Of a DNA stretch of 37,500 nt, positions 11,498 through 19,566 are shown piece after piece. Within the stretch, counting starts at the first letter, position 1. Each line of letters starts with the position of its first letter. Made by a program: the position numbers and the translations under genes. The stretch comes from Methanobacterium sp. PtaB.Bin024 (GTDB taxonomy: Archaea > Methanobacteriota > Methanobacteria > Methanobacteriales > Methanobacteriaceae), in contig MVPY01000068.1 in the NCBI GenBank assembly GCA_002067065.1, positions 1-37,500 of the forward strand, read 5' to 3'. The notes below the pieces were generated by a model that searched no databases, was not told the DNA's origin, and saw only the letters and a list, made by a program, of their open reading frames with translations.

Positions 11498-12313
11498 ATG
11501 GCAGAACTACCAGAGCTCGTAATACTTGCTAGACAAATGAACCATGAACTGCAAGGAAAACAATTTAATTCAGCAGAATTGCTCCAGGAAAAAAGTTTGA
11601 ACATACCTCCAGATGATTTTGTCAGCAAAATCATTGGTAAAAAGGTAATTAAGGTTTATAATAGAGGAAAATGGATTTTTATCCAGTTATCAGATGATTA
11701 TCATCTACTGCTGAATCTGGGTATGGGTGCAGACATATTTTTCCATGAACAAGATAAAAAATTACCAGAAGATTTTCAATGTCTTTTTCACTTTTCTGAT
11801 GGTTCATCTTTCACCTCTAGATTTTGGTGGGTGGGACGTGCAGAACTCCTTCAAAACGAAGAATTAGTTCATCATAAAGCCACCAAAGACCTGGCTATTT
11901 TGCCACTGGATGCTGAGTTTACACCAGGATATCTTAAAAAATTATGTGAAAGTCGTTCCCAGATTAAAAATCTCCTCCTGAATCAGAGGAAACTCAGTGG
12001 AATAGGCAATGTCTACATTCATGACATATTGTTCAGGGCCAAGATCCATCCTCAAAGACTGGCCAATACATTAGATTTAACTGAAACAGATAATCTCCAC
12101 AGGATTATCCTGGAAAACCTAAAGGATGCTATGGATAAGGGGGGATTGTTATATGAAAAAGATTTTTATGGGGAAGAAAATGGATTCGACCGGGACTATT
12201 TTCTGGTGGCCTATAAAGAGGGAAAGCCATGCCCTGTTTGTGGCACGACCATTGAAAAGATTAAAACTGGAAGCACATCTTCATATATCTGTTCGTCCTG
12301 TCAAAAGTTGTGA
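11498..12313 (+). CDS. Fpg/Nei-family DNA glycosylase-like protein with altered catalytic residues
   Basis: The product has 271 residues. The ATG at 11498 is chosen because GGGGTGGGTGAT lies just upstream and MAELPE matches the family start; an open frame extends further 5' but is unlikely to be translated. Fpg features present: E3, K58 in NRGKW, the helix-two-turn-helix LSGIGNVYIHDILFRAKIHP, and a C-terminal C-x2-C-x16-C-x2-C zinc finger. Two otherwise near-invariant residues differ. The N-terminal proline nucleophile after Met is Ala2, and the zinc-finger arginine (R258 in E. coli Fpg) aligns with Thr. The protein probably still binds DNA. Classic bifunctional glycosylase/lyase chemistry is doubtful. 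A TATA-like GGTTTTATAAAT lies near 11451. Confidence 0.85.
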   Translation: MAELPELVILARQMNHELQGKQFNSAELLQEKSLNIPPDDFVSKIIGKKVIKVYNRGKWIFIQLSDDYHLLLNLGMGADIFFHEQDKKLPEDFQCLFHFSDGSSFTSRFWWVGRAELLQNEELVHHKATKDLAILPLDAEFTPGYLKKLCESRSQIKNLLLNQRKLSGIGNVYIHDILFRAKIHPQRLANTLDLTETDNLHRIILENLKDAMDKGGLLYEKDFYGEENGFDRDYFLVAYKEGKPCPVCGTTIEKIKTGSTSSYICSSCQKL

Positions 12314-12446
12314 GTTTATTCTTCAATAATGTCATGTTGGCTATTCTGAAGGTATTCACTTAATTTTATTAACTGTTATAATAATGGGGGATAAATTAAT
12401 TAGAAGTTGCATTAGATAGAATTAATAATAAACTTTAGGAGATTTT

Positions 12447-13106
12447 ATGATGGGTGAATTTGCTTTAAACATCAGGGCAGTCAACCGGCCAGGTGTGCTA
12501 CGGGATATTACAGAATTAACTGCCATATGTGAAATTAACATAACTTACACCCATCTATTCGTTGAAGATAAGGATCATGCTTCATTATACATGGAATTAG
12601 AGGCTGTTCAGAATGCAGATAAGCTAATAGAGAATATCAAAAATATTGAAGCTGTGCGGAGTGTTGAAGAATGCCCCACACTTCAGGATGTTTTCGGTAA
12701 GAGGATCATCATAATTGGTGGCGGTGCACAGGTAGCCATGGTGGCTCAGGGGGCCATAACCGAGGCAGATCGTCATAACATCAGAGGGGAACATATCAGT
12801 GTTGATACCATCCCCCTTGTTGGTGAAAAAGATCTTAAAGAGGCTGTATCTGCAGTTGGAAGACTTCCCCGAGTTGGTGCCCTGGTACTGGCAGGATCTT
12901 TAATGGGTGGAGAAATTACCAAGGTCATCAGGGAGATAAAAAAAGACCACGAAGTTATTGTAATCAGTCTCAACATGCCTGGCAGCGTAACTAAAGAGGC
13001 AGATCTGATTATAACTGACCCCATACAGGCAGGGGTGATGGCAGTGATGGCAGTAGCAGATACTGCTATCTTTGACATTAAAAAATTAGGTAAAAAAAGG
13101 TTTTAA
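12447..13106 (+). CDS. ACT domain-DUF5612 protein
   Basis: The product has 219 residues. Residues about 4-75 form an ACT domain (LNIRAVNRPGVLRDITELTA), the small-ligand regulatory fold that often binds amino acids. The rest (about 85-215) matches the archaeal DUF5612 family as I recall it: KRIIIIGGGAQVAMVAQGAI looks like a nucleotide-binding beta-alpha turn, followed by ADRHNIRGEHISVDTIPLVGE. AGGAG sits 5 bases before the first of two consecutive ATGs. The gene is monocistronic, with 133 bases before and a convergent neighbour after. It is probably an amino-acid-responsive regulator, but no activity is known to me. Homoserine dehydrogenase, another ACT protein, lies 1.7 kb away. Confidence 0.8.
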   Translation: MMGEFALNIRAVNRPGVLRDITELTAICEINITYTHLFVEDKDHASLYMELEAVQNADKLIENIKNIEAVRSVEECPTLQDVFGKRIIIIGGGAQVAMVAQGAITEADRHNIRGEHISVDTIPLVGEKDLKEAVSAVGRLPRVGALVLAGSLMGGEITKVIREIKKDHEVIVISLNMPGSVTKEADLIITDPIQAGVMAVMAVADTAIFDIKKLGKKRF

Positions 13107-13192
13107 AAAGATTTAAATGGAAAATAAATTAAAAAGGGAAAAATAATCTGAGTATATGTTCCCTGAAGTTTTATTTCTGGTGTGAATTCTTT

Positions 13193-13474
13193 TTAACTCA
13201 TCTCTATGGCTCTGATGAGTCTGCTTGCTTCATTTTTCAGATCTACGTCGGTAATATCTCCACTTTCTCGCACTTTAAGGGCTAACTGCAACACCTGTGA
13301 CACATCACTAGGTTTGAGGGTTTCAGCCATATCCAGATAGGTTTGTCCTTCTTTATCCTCAATTACCACATTCTTTTCAGCCATCATGGTTAAAAGATTT
13401 TTGCAGACACCCATAATACTGGTATCTTCCACGCTTTCACACTTTTTCAGGAGTTCCTCAGTTTCTTTATCCAT
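13193..13474 (-). CDS. Small conserved-type protein of unknown function
   Basis: The product has 93 residues from the ATG at 13474. A GTG at 13483 is in frame, but GGTGAT is spaced correctly for the ATG. The protein is acidic and helical throughout (MDKETEELLKKCESVEDTS, then LKPSDVSQVLQLALKVRESG). It has two cysteines and no membrane segment or known motif. A TATA-like ACTATAAAT read on the minus strand near 13513 fits a short leader. The regular composition and ribosome site support a real gene; I do not recognise the family. Confidence 0.65.
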   Translation of the reverse strand: MDKETEELLKKCESVEDTSIMGVCKNLLTMMAEKNVVIEDKEGQTYLDMAETLKPSDVSQVLQLALKVRESGDITDVDLKNEASRLIRAIEMS

Positions 13475-13748
13475 AACAATCACCAGTTATATTATGTTCC
13501 TGAAATGATTTATAGTATAATATCTGTGGTTGTCGTAGGTTGATGGAGATCATTTAATACTTATTGCCAACAAATATTAACTAGCACGTAATGGATTAAA
13601 TTAGCATAAATAAGTGTCCTTTCAAGATTAAGCTGAGTAAATGTTCGCGATCTATTAAAAGGGATTAAATATACAATTTAAGCAGTCATTCAGTTTAGAA
13701 TATGTTTAAAATAATTATTCCTTGACTAAATCAAGAGGTGAAAAAGAA

Positions 13749-14252
13749 ATGGCACTCCGCTGTGATCGCATGGATGGGCTGGTGGTTAAATCAGCTGAAG
13801 AAGCTCTGGAAATGGAAAACATTAATTATGTACTTCCCTTTATTAAGGAAAAATATGAAGACGAGCTAAAAGATGCCTTTGAAAGAACATTGGTGGTACG
13901 GGAATTATCCGGAGATGCAGCGGAACTGGCAGACTACTGGTTCTTTGAAACTGCAGTGAGATTACATCTGAAAGGTAGAGGAATATCCTACGAAGGGCTC
14001 AAACCCGCCCCTGTCAATGGAGAACCGGTTGTTGTAATGGCTGATCAGGCAGTTAAAACTGAAAACTTAAATGATTTAATGAACTTCATTTTAAGCTCCG
14101 TTAGGGAGGATGTAGAGGCTAGATTTGATGATATCCTATATAAAAAAGATTATGATGTAAATGATGTGGATGATGCTAGGGACTATGTGGATGCCATTCT
14201 CAACTTCTTTGGTTATCTGCAAACATTAATTGAATTCATGGAAGAGGGATGA
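13749..14252 (+). CDS. DUF6448 family protein
   Basis: The product has 167 residues from the ATG at 13749, which follows GAGGTG with an 8-base gap; an upstream TTG in frame is ignored. The N-terminus CDRMDGLVVKSAEEALE, then FERTLVVRELSG, then ELADYWFFETAVRLH match the DUF6448 pattern as I recall it. All-helical; no signal peptide or membrane segment. Bacterial members begin with a C-H-C-D-x-M-D-G-P motif, and here the start reads LRCDRMDG, so part of a possible metal site is lost. Function unknown. The acidic C-terminus (DDARDYVDAILNFFG) is typical of the family. Confidence 0.75.
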   Translation: MALRCDRMDGLVVKSAEEALEMENINYVLPFIKEKYEDELKDAFERTLVVRELSGDAAELADYWFFETAVRLHLKGRGISYEGLKPAPVNGEPVVVMADQAVKTENLNDLMNFILSSVREDVEARFDDILYKKDYDVNDVDDARDYVDAILNFFGYLQTLIEFMEEG

Positions 14253-14346
14253 AATCATATACAGATCAGGGATAAGGTAAACTAGATAATACGTCCTAAA
14301 ATAATTAAAAGGTATTATAATTGATGTAGAAAATAAAGGTGAAAAA

Positions 14347-14670
14347 ATGTCGGATGAACTGAAATCTGTTGTAATTAACGTGGAAGATTTGCTTGATTAC
14401 CAGGAAGGAGCAGTTGTAAGCAGGGAAATAATCCGTAAAGAAACCGGAACAGTAACCATATTCGCCTTTGATAAAGGAGAAGGGTTAAGTGAACACACCG
14501 CCCCCTTTGATGCTATGGTACAAATAATCGATGGAAAGTCAGAAATAACCATCTCTGGTAAAAAGAACATCCTGGAGAGGGGAGACATGATCATAATGCC
14601 TGCCAACGAACCCCACGCTCTTCATGCCATAGAACAGTATAAAATGATTTTAACCATGATCAGGTCCTAA
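14347..14670 (+). CDS. Small cupin-domain protein
   Basis: The product has 107 residues forming a single cupin barrel. Motif 1 is around LSEHTAPFDAMVQIIDG (one His, one Asp). Motif 2 is GDMIIMPANEPHALHA (His residues near 90-94). Such small cupins bind one metal and often stabilise or isomerise small molecules; the substrate cannot be told. AAAGGTGA lies 8 bases before the ATG. The gene is probably monocistronic: 94 bases separate it from DUF6448, and T-tracts follow before the convergent homoserine dehydrogenase gene. Confidence 0.85.
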   Translation: MSDELKSVVINVEDLLDYQEGAVVSREIIRKETGTVTIFAFDKGEGLSEHTAPFDAMVQIIDGKSEITISGKKNILERGDMIIMPANEPHALHAIEQYKMILTMIRS

Positions 14671-14754
14671 TTAAAACTATTGGGAGATTAAGACTTATTG
14701 GAATAGTTTTAGGTTAATAGGGACCTATTGTTGCATGATTATTTTTAACTAATT

Positions 14755-14779
14755 ATTTTTTTAGAGTTATCTTTTTTTT
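14755..14779 (+). terminator. T-tract terminator downstream of the cupin gene
   Basis: Two runs of seven or eight T on the plus strand lie between the convergent cupin and hom genes, as in archaeal oligo-T termination. No stem-loop is evident. Confidence 0.5.
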
Positions 14780-14813
14780 AAAATGGCTTGATAATAATCC
14801 ACTTTATACTAAT

Positions 14814-16100
14814 CTAAAGTAACCTGATGATCATGGTTTCTTCTTTGACGAAATCCAGTTTGTCAATAAGCTCTATGGCTTTTTGCACGTTCTTTTCCAG
14901 GGCATGGTGAGTTACCATGAATATGGGAACTGCATCTGTCTGATCCACCTTTCTCTGACTAACAGACTCAATACTTATATTAAGATCACTTAAAATGCCT
15001 GATAGGGAATGTAGGACACCTGGTTTGTCTAATGCAGTTATCCTCAGATAATATTTGGACTCTACATTTGACATGTCCTTGATCTTTTTCACCCTACTTT
15101 TAGAGGGTCCGTAGGCCACAGAACTATCCATGTCTTGCATTATATCTATGCAGTCGGCCACCACAGCACTGGCAGTGGGCATCATACCTGCACCCTGCCC
15201 ATACATAAGCACAGGACCTACAATATCACCCACAATGTAAACTGCGTTAAAAACATCATTAACCGAGGCTAGAAGGTGGGTCTGAGGCACCAGGGTGGGA
15301 TGAACCCGTATTTCAAGCTCTCCATCCTCATCAACCTGGGCTATGGCCAGAAGTTTCACCACGGAATTCAGTTCTTCCCTGGCGAATTTAATATCATCAG
15401 GTTTGATTTTGGTAATTCCTTCCACATGGAAATTTTTCTGGGAAACGTAAACTCCGAAGCCAAGTATGCTCAGTATTATAAGTTTTTGAGCAGTATCATG
15501 TCCTTCAATATCAAAGGTAGGGTCCTGTTCTGCATAACCCATTAATTGAGCTTCTTTCAGGACCACATCAAAGTCAAGTCCTGCATCATCCATTTTGGTC
15601 AGTATGTAGTTAGCGGTTCCATTAATAATTCCGTAAACAGTTTCTATATTGTTGGCTGCCAGGCCATCATTTAATGGTGCAAGTAAGGGGATTCCTCCCC
15701 CAACACTGGCCTCAAAACAGATCCTCACATGGTTTTTAAGGGCGCAATCAATGATTTCCTGCCAGTGTTTGGCTAAAAGCGCCTTATTGGCAGTTACCAC
15801 ATGTTTACCATTTTCCATGGCCTTTAAAATGAAGTTAAGGGCAGGTTGGTAACCACCGACAAGTTCGATGATGATGTCGATTTCATCATCCTCCAGGATA
15901 TCGTCTACATTGGTGGAAAGAACCTCCGGATCCACATCCACCCCTCGATCAGTGGTTATATCCAAGTCCACAATTTTCTTCAACTTAACTTTTTTCTGAA
16001 CTTTGTCCTCAATAAGGTGCATATTCTTATCTAAAGTGGCCACAACTCCACTTCCAATGGTTCCAAAACCTATGAGTCCTAAATTGATAGTTTCCTCCAT
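14814..16100 (-). CDS. hom: Homoserine dehydrogenase with C-terminal ACT domain
   Basis: The product has 428 residues. The ATG at 16100 lies 7 bases after GGGAGG; a TTG directly upstream is less likely. The NAD(P)-binding loop is LIGFGTIGSGVV. The dehydrogenase core has VVTANKALLAKHW, EASVGGGIPLL, GIINGTANYIL and the catalytic segment DPTFDIEGHDTAQKL. The last 80 residues are an ACT domain (YYLRITALDKPGVLHSLSGIL), which suggests feedback control by threonine or another amino acid. The enzyme reduces aspartate semialdehyde to homoserine for threonine and methionine synthesis. It lies 70 bases upstream, in coordinates, of the nucleotidyltransferase gene, which is transcribed first on the same strand. 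Confidence 0.95.
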   Translation of the reverse strand: MEETINLGLIGFGTIGSGVVATLDKNMHLIEDKVQKKVKLKKIVDLDITTDRGVDVDPEVLSTNVDDILEDDEIDIIIELVGGYQPALNFILKAMENGKHVVTANKALLAKHWQEIIDCALKNHVRICFEASVGGGIPLLAPLNDGLAANNIETVYGIINGTANYILTKMDDAGLDFDVVLKEAQLMGYAEQDPTFDIEGHDTAQKLIILSILGFGVYVSQKNFHVEGITKIKPDDIKFAREELNSVVKLLAIAQVDEDGELEIRVHPTLVPQTHLLASVNDVFNAVYIVGDIVGPVLMYGQGAGMMPTASAVVADCIDIMQDMDSSVAYGPSKSRVKKIKDMSNVESKYYLRITALDKPGVLHSLSGILSDLNISIESVSQRKVDQTDAVPIFMVTHHALEKNVQKAIELIDKLDFVKEETMIIRLL

Positions 16101-16170
16101 CAATGTGCCTCCCTAATTCATTATTACCTTAAACTTATATTTGATGATATAATCTTCAATCTAAATATCT

Positions 16171-17196
16171 TCAATCTAAATTTAACTTTTTCAATTTAAT
16201 ATATTCGCCTAGAGATTCTCTGGTGGTTCCCACAATCAAACGGTAATAAGTTTTTTTGCCCATAACTTTCTCCAGCTTTCCCCTGGCGGTTATCCTCTCC
16301 CCTTCCCTAGCTTGACCAGAATAGGTGTGGGTGTAAGATGCCACCTCCTTTATATGGGCATTATGGCCTTCCAGTATGTCCACTTCTTCCACCTGGTAAA
16401 CTGCAGGGTTGTCAAAGGCAGCCAATGCATCACTAACAGTCGCCTCAATTTGCACTGTCCCACATGGTTCGTAAGTTTCCTCACCAAAGTTTCCTTTGAT
16501 TTCATCCCATTCTCTGGTGGCTAAAATATCAAAGAGAGTGCCATCTACCACTCCTCGGTTATTTTTCCGGTTCTCATACCACCGGAACTCATCATAACTC
16601 AAAGTTGAGTCTTTAATACGTTTATCATAAAGTCGGGCCCAATAATCATCAGCTATAGCTTTTAAAGGGCTATTATTGTCATTTTTAAGTGATTCAAATG
16701 TTTCCATTGCTTTTTGATGGTTTTTAAGGCCGTATACTACGAAATCGATATCGGAGACCTGGGGGTCGTACAGGCCGGGCAGTACGGATCCTGAGATGCC
16801 CAAGTGTTTTGGACTGATACATGCCTCATCATGGAAGGTGTTGGCGACTTTAATCACCTTTAAGAGAAGTTCATCAGGGGAGGGGTGATTCATGATTTCG
16901 GTTAGACGTTCTACAGGGCTTAATATCTCTTCCACCTTTTCTACTGGGACACCCATCATTTCAACCCCAGTAACTTCACAGTCAAACAGATATTCTGGAA
17001 AATTATCATTTAAAAAATTATAAGCCTGTTTGGAATCAACTTTGCTGTACCTGGAACCATCACGGGATCTTTCCCCATCTGGATCAGGAATGTAACGTAA
17101 AAATGAAAGTATCCTGTCTGTAGGATGTAGATAGGTGGTGGTAGCCAAGAAAAGATCGTCCTTGGTGTAGATAAAATCTCTGACTCTGGCTCGCAT
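16171..17196 (-). CDS. Predicted archaeal nucleotidyltransferase
   Basis: The product has 341 residues. The central motif LGISGSVLPGLYDPQVSDIDFVVYG (about 148-172) is the nucleotidyltransferase signature G-S-x(n)-S-D-I-D, with the two aspartates as metal ligands. The N-terminal 130 residues start with RARVRDFIYTKDDLFLATTTYL and are specific to an uncharacterised archaeal family. The C-terminal part resembles a beta-barrel (GTVQIEATVSDAL, then GERITARGKLEKV). The substrate, possibly a tRNA or a small molecule, is unknown. Its ATG is only 33 bases from the divergent PPC gene start, with no ribosome site, so a leaderless transcript is likely. The hom gene follows on the same strand. Confidence 0.75.
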   Translation of the reverse strand: MRARVRDFIYTKDDLFLATTTYLHPTDRILSFLRYIPDPDGERSRDGSRYSKVDSKQAYNFLNDNFPEYLFDCEVTGVEMMGVPVEKVEEILSPVERLTEIMNHPSPDELLLKVIKVANTFHDEACISPKHLGISGSVLPGLYDPQVSDIDFVVYGLKNHQKAMETFESLKNDNNSPLKAIADDYWARLYDKRIKDSTLSYDEFRWYENRKNNRGVVDGTLFDILATREWDEIKGNFGEETYEPCGTVQIEATVSDALAAFDNPAVYQVEEVDILEGHNAHIKEVASYTHTYSGQAREGERITARGKLEKVMGKKTYYRLIVGTTRESLGEYIKLKKLNLD

Positions 17197-17229
17197 GCAT
17201 TAATTTAATGAAGGGCAACATTATTAAAT

Positions 17230-17619
17230 ATGATAGTTAAAAGACTAATACCTGGACAGGACCTGAAGAGGGCCCTGGAGGAAGTCAGGGACAAAAACGA
17301 TTTAAAATCAGGTGTAATCATCTGTATGGTGGGAAGTCTAGATAAAACTGTTCTTAGGATGGCTAATGGTGATAATAACATTATAGATGGTCCTTTAGAG
17401 ATCATATCTGCCACAGGAACCATAGCCACTGATGGGGTCCACATCCACCTGGCTGTTTCTGATAGTGAAGGGGTGGTTACAGGGGGACATCTGATGAATG
17501 GCAGTCCAATACACACCACAGTTGAATTATGCATTTTAACTTCAGATAAAACTTTTAAACGAGAATTCGACCCTGAAACTGGTTATAATGAACTAGTAGT
17601 TAAGGATACTCAAAAATAA
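17230..17619 (+). CDS. PPC-domain (DUF296) protein
   Basis: The product has 129 residues, a single PPC domain: LIPGQDLKRALEEVRDKN at the start, the core strand GVIICMVGSLDKTVLRMA, then GVHIHLAVSDSEGVVTGGHL with the conserved histidines that could bind a metal. In plants this domain is fused to AT-hooks; archaeal proteins are stand-alone trimers of unknown role. No AT-hook is visible. It is divergent from the nucleotidyltransferase gene and 52 bases before DUF366, so it may start the transcript that continues into DUF366. Confidence 0.85.
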   Translation: MIVKRLIPGQDLKRALEEVRDKNDLKSGVIICMVGSLDKTVLRMANGDNNIIDGPLEIISATGTIATDGVHIHLAVSDSEGVVTGGHLMNGSPIHTTVELCILTSDKTFKREFDPETGYNELVVKDTQK

Positions 17620-17671
17620 AATATCAAACCATCCAACACATCTAAAAAGTGACTTGGAAAGGGTGAGACTA

Positions 17672-18244
17672 ATGAAACAGATAAAACTGGAACCAGGATT
17701 AGTGTACGATGGGAGTCAGATCAAGCCAATGTGGGCCTTCCAGAGTTTAGGGGTGAAGGGTTCCAGTATTGTAAGTTGGATAGGGCCCATGAATATCCAA
17801 CCAGACGAGTTAATAGATTATGAAGATGTGGGGTTGGAGATAAAATCAGATGAAATGCTCCACTTCATAATAGAACACTTCGATGCCCATCCAGCAGACA
17901 TGAGACTCTGCTACCACCGTCAAAGGATACTGGTCATGATTGTTAAGGACTTACTCGGGGAAATAGGGATCAAAACCCTTAGAAGAGGGGATGATCTCTA
18001 CTGTGATGAGGGGAAACTCAGTGTATCCATAGCCACTTGTTCGGTCAGCAGCATGAAGATCCACTTTGCCATGAACATCACCACCAAGGGAACACCTGAA
18101 AACATCAAAACTACGGGGTTAATGGAGTGTTCAGGAAAGCTGGACATGGTTGAGATTTCTAAGTTGTCTGATAAGATATCAAAAACATATATTGATGAGA
18201 TATTGGACATAGATGAAGATATTTCTAAAACAAGAGTATTTTAA
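17672..18244 (+). CDS. DUF366 family protein
   Basis: The product has 190 residues. The ATG at 17672 is preferred over the upstream in-frame TTG because GGGTGAG is spaced 5 bases before it. The N-terminus LEPGLVYDGSQIKPMWAFQSLGVKG and the following SSIVSWIGPMNI, then LHFIIEHFDAHPADMRLCYHRQRILV, match the archaeal DUF366 family as I recall it. Two cysteine/histidine segments (LCYHRQR and CDEGKLSVSIATCS) could be a metal or active site. Function unknown. It sits directly before queD and queE, so a link to 7-deazaguanine (archaeosine) metabolism is a reasonable inference. Confidence 0.8.
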   Translation: MKQIKLEPGLVYDGSQIKPMWAFQSLGVKGSSIVSWIGPMNIQPDELIDYEDVGLEIKSDEMLHFIIEHFDAHPADMRLCYHRQRILVMIVKDLLGEIGIKTLRRGDDLYCDEGKLSVSIATCSVSSMKIHFAMNITTKGTPENIKTTGLMECSGKLDMVEISKLSDKISKTYIDEILDIDEDISKTRVF

Positions 18245-18272
18245 ACGATATAGAATAAAAGAATAATCCCTC

Positions 18273-18323
18273 AAAATCATTTATTAAAAATCATCTACTA
18301 AAAAATAAAAATCATTCATTAAA
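18273..18323. repeat. Three copies of a 16-base AT-rich direct repeat
   Basis: AAAATCATTTATTAAA, AAAATCATCTACTAAA and AAAATCATTCATTAAA start at 18273, 18287 and 18308. They lie in the 113-base spacer between DUF366 and queD. This may be local slippage in AT-rich DNA or a repeated binding site. Confidence 0.5.
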
Positions 18324-18357
18324 ATGCGTTATTAGAAAATTCATAGAAGGTCATTAA

Positions 18358-18840
18358 ATGAAAATAATAATCAATGGAATACACGCTAACTTACGGTTCT
18401 CATCAGCCCATATGATCCCCTGCCATGAGTTCTGTGGAGGAATACACGGCCACTCCTACCACGTGGATGTGAAAGTCGAAGGGGAACGCGGAGGCCCATT
18501 TGGATTCGTGGTGGACTTTAAAACAGTTAAGTCAATTGTAAGGGATTTGTGCAAAATATTGGATCATAAACTGCTCCTACCAGAAAAAAGCAAAGAAATA
18601 GATTTTAAAAGTAAGGGAGAATCATTAGAGTTTGCTATTGGAGATAAAGAATACAAAATTCCCAGGGAAGACTGTTATCTCCTTCCACTATCCTCCACTT
18701 CTGCTGAAGACATGGCAGAGTATTTTGCAGAACAGCTTTTCCAGGCACTCCTCCAGGAGGAGGCAGACATCAAAAGTGTGGGGATCTGTGTGAACGAAGG
18801 CATAGGTCAAGGCGCATATTTCGAAAAAACAGTGGAATAA
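18358..18840 (+). CDS. queD: 6-carboxy-5,6,7,8-tetrahydropterin synthase (QueD/PTPS family)
   Basis: The product has 160 residues. Zinc ligands are H18 (FSSAHMI), H30 and H32 (GIHGHSYHV), and the catalytic cysteine is C26 (HEFCGG). LDHKLLLP is conserved. Compared with the 120-residue E. coli enzyme there is an insertion at about 80-115, as in several archaeal members. The enzyme converts dihydroneopterin triphosphate to carboxy-tetrahydropterin in the pathway to 7-deazaguanines, here leading to archaeosine in tRNA. The queE gene follows 13 bases downstream, which supports QueD over a pterin-only role. AAGGT lies 7 bases before the ATG. Confidence 0.9.
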   Translation: MKIIINGIHANLRFSSAHMIPCHEFCGGIHGHSYHVDVKVEGERGGPFGFVVDFKTVKSIVRDLCKILDHKLLLPEKSKEIDFKSKGESLEFAIGDKEYKIPREDCYLLPLSSTSAEDMAEYFAEQLFQALLQEEADIKSVGICVNEGIGQGAYFEKTVE

Positions 18841-18856
18841 AGGGGGATTTAACATA
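18841..18856 (+). promoter_or_regulatory. Ribosome site and AUA start of queE
   Basis: AGGGGGA at 18841-18847 is followed after six bases by ATA at 18854, in frame with QueE. No ATG, GTG or TTG in that frame lies between the queD end and 18923. The spacing is ideal for initiation at ATA. Confidence 0.7.
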
Positions 18857-19555
18857 AAAGCCCGTATTTCTGAAATCTTCTCCAGTATTCAAGGTGAAGG
18901 GAAACTTATAGGCACAAGACAAGTGTTCATAAGGTTTTCAGGATGTAACCTTAACTGTAACTACTGTGACACACCTTTAAGCCGTGATCCGGACCATGGG
19001 GCTGAATTTGACATAAAAACATTACAAAAAAAGATAGATGACCTTATAACACCTGATTTTCATTCTATTTCACTCACTGGTGGAGAACCCCTGATGCAGG
19101 CTGATTTTATTAAGAGTTTCCTAGAAGAATACAGTTTTCCTGCTCTTTTAGAAACAAATGGGTCTTTACCTGGTGAAATAGCAAAATTGGTAGAATTAAT
19201 AGAGTATGTGTCTTTAGATATAAAATTACCAGAACATGAAGCGGTTTCCAACTGGGATGATCTATTCAACAGGGAGATAGAATCCATAAAGATATTAATA
19301 GAGGAGGGGATAAATACTTACTGTAAGTTGGTAGTACAACCCTCAACACAAACGGACACCGTGGGTGCTATAGCAGCCAGAATAAAGGATGAAATCCCAT
19401 ACGCATCCAAATTGCTTCTGGTTGTCCAGCCGGCCAGCCCTATGGATTTTTGGGCTGGGAAAACTCATAAGTTACTGGAAATTTCTGAGAAAGCAGGAAA
19501 ACATTTAGATGTTTTAACTATACCCCAGGTTCATAAGTTTCTTAAACTGAGATAG
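18854..19555 (+). CDS. queE: 7-carboxy-7-deazaguanine synthase (radical SAM), AUA start
   Basis: The product has 233 residues when read from the ATA at 18854. The first conventional start, GTG at 18923, would delete the conserved N-terminus SEIFSSIQGEGKLIGTRQ, which is part of the QueE fold. The radical-SAM cluster motif is C31-x3-C35-x2-C38 (GCNLNCNYCDTPL). SLTGGEPLMQ supplies the SAM-binding GGE motif, and LLETNG, then YVSLDIKLP, are conserved. The enzyme contracts the carboxy-tetrahydropterin ring to 7-carboxy-7-deazaguanine. It follows queD by 13 bases; the next CBS gene begins 11 bases after its stop, so QueE and the CBS genes may be cotranscribed. The missing standard start could be a real AUA start, a recent mutation or a sequence error. 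Confidence 0.9.
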   Translation: MKARISEIFSSIQGEGKLIGTRQVFIRFSGCNLNCNYCDTPLSRDPDHGAEFDIKTLQKKIDDLITPDFHSISLTGGEPLMQADFIKSFLEEYSFPALLETNGSLPGEIAKLVELIEYVSLDIKLPEHEAVSNWDDLFNREIESIKILIEEGINTYCKLVVQPSTQTDTVGAIAARIKDEIPYASKLLLVVQPASPMDFWAGKTHKLLEISEKAGKHLDVLTIPQVHKFLKLR

Positions 19556-19566
19556 GAGGTATCTAG

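Noticed and set aside
18923..18925. GTG as the start of queE
   Set aside because: It would remove the conserved N-terminal SEIFSSIQGEGK segment and has no ribosome site at the right distance.
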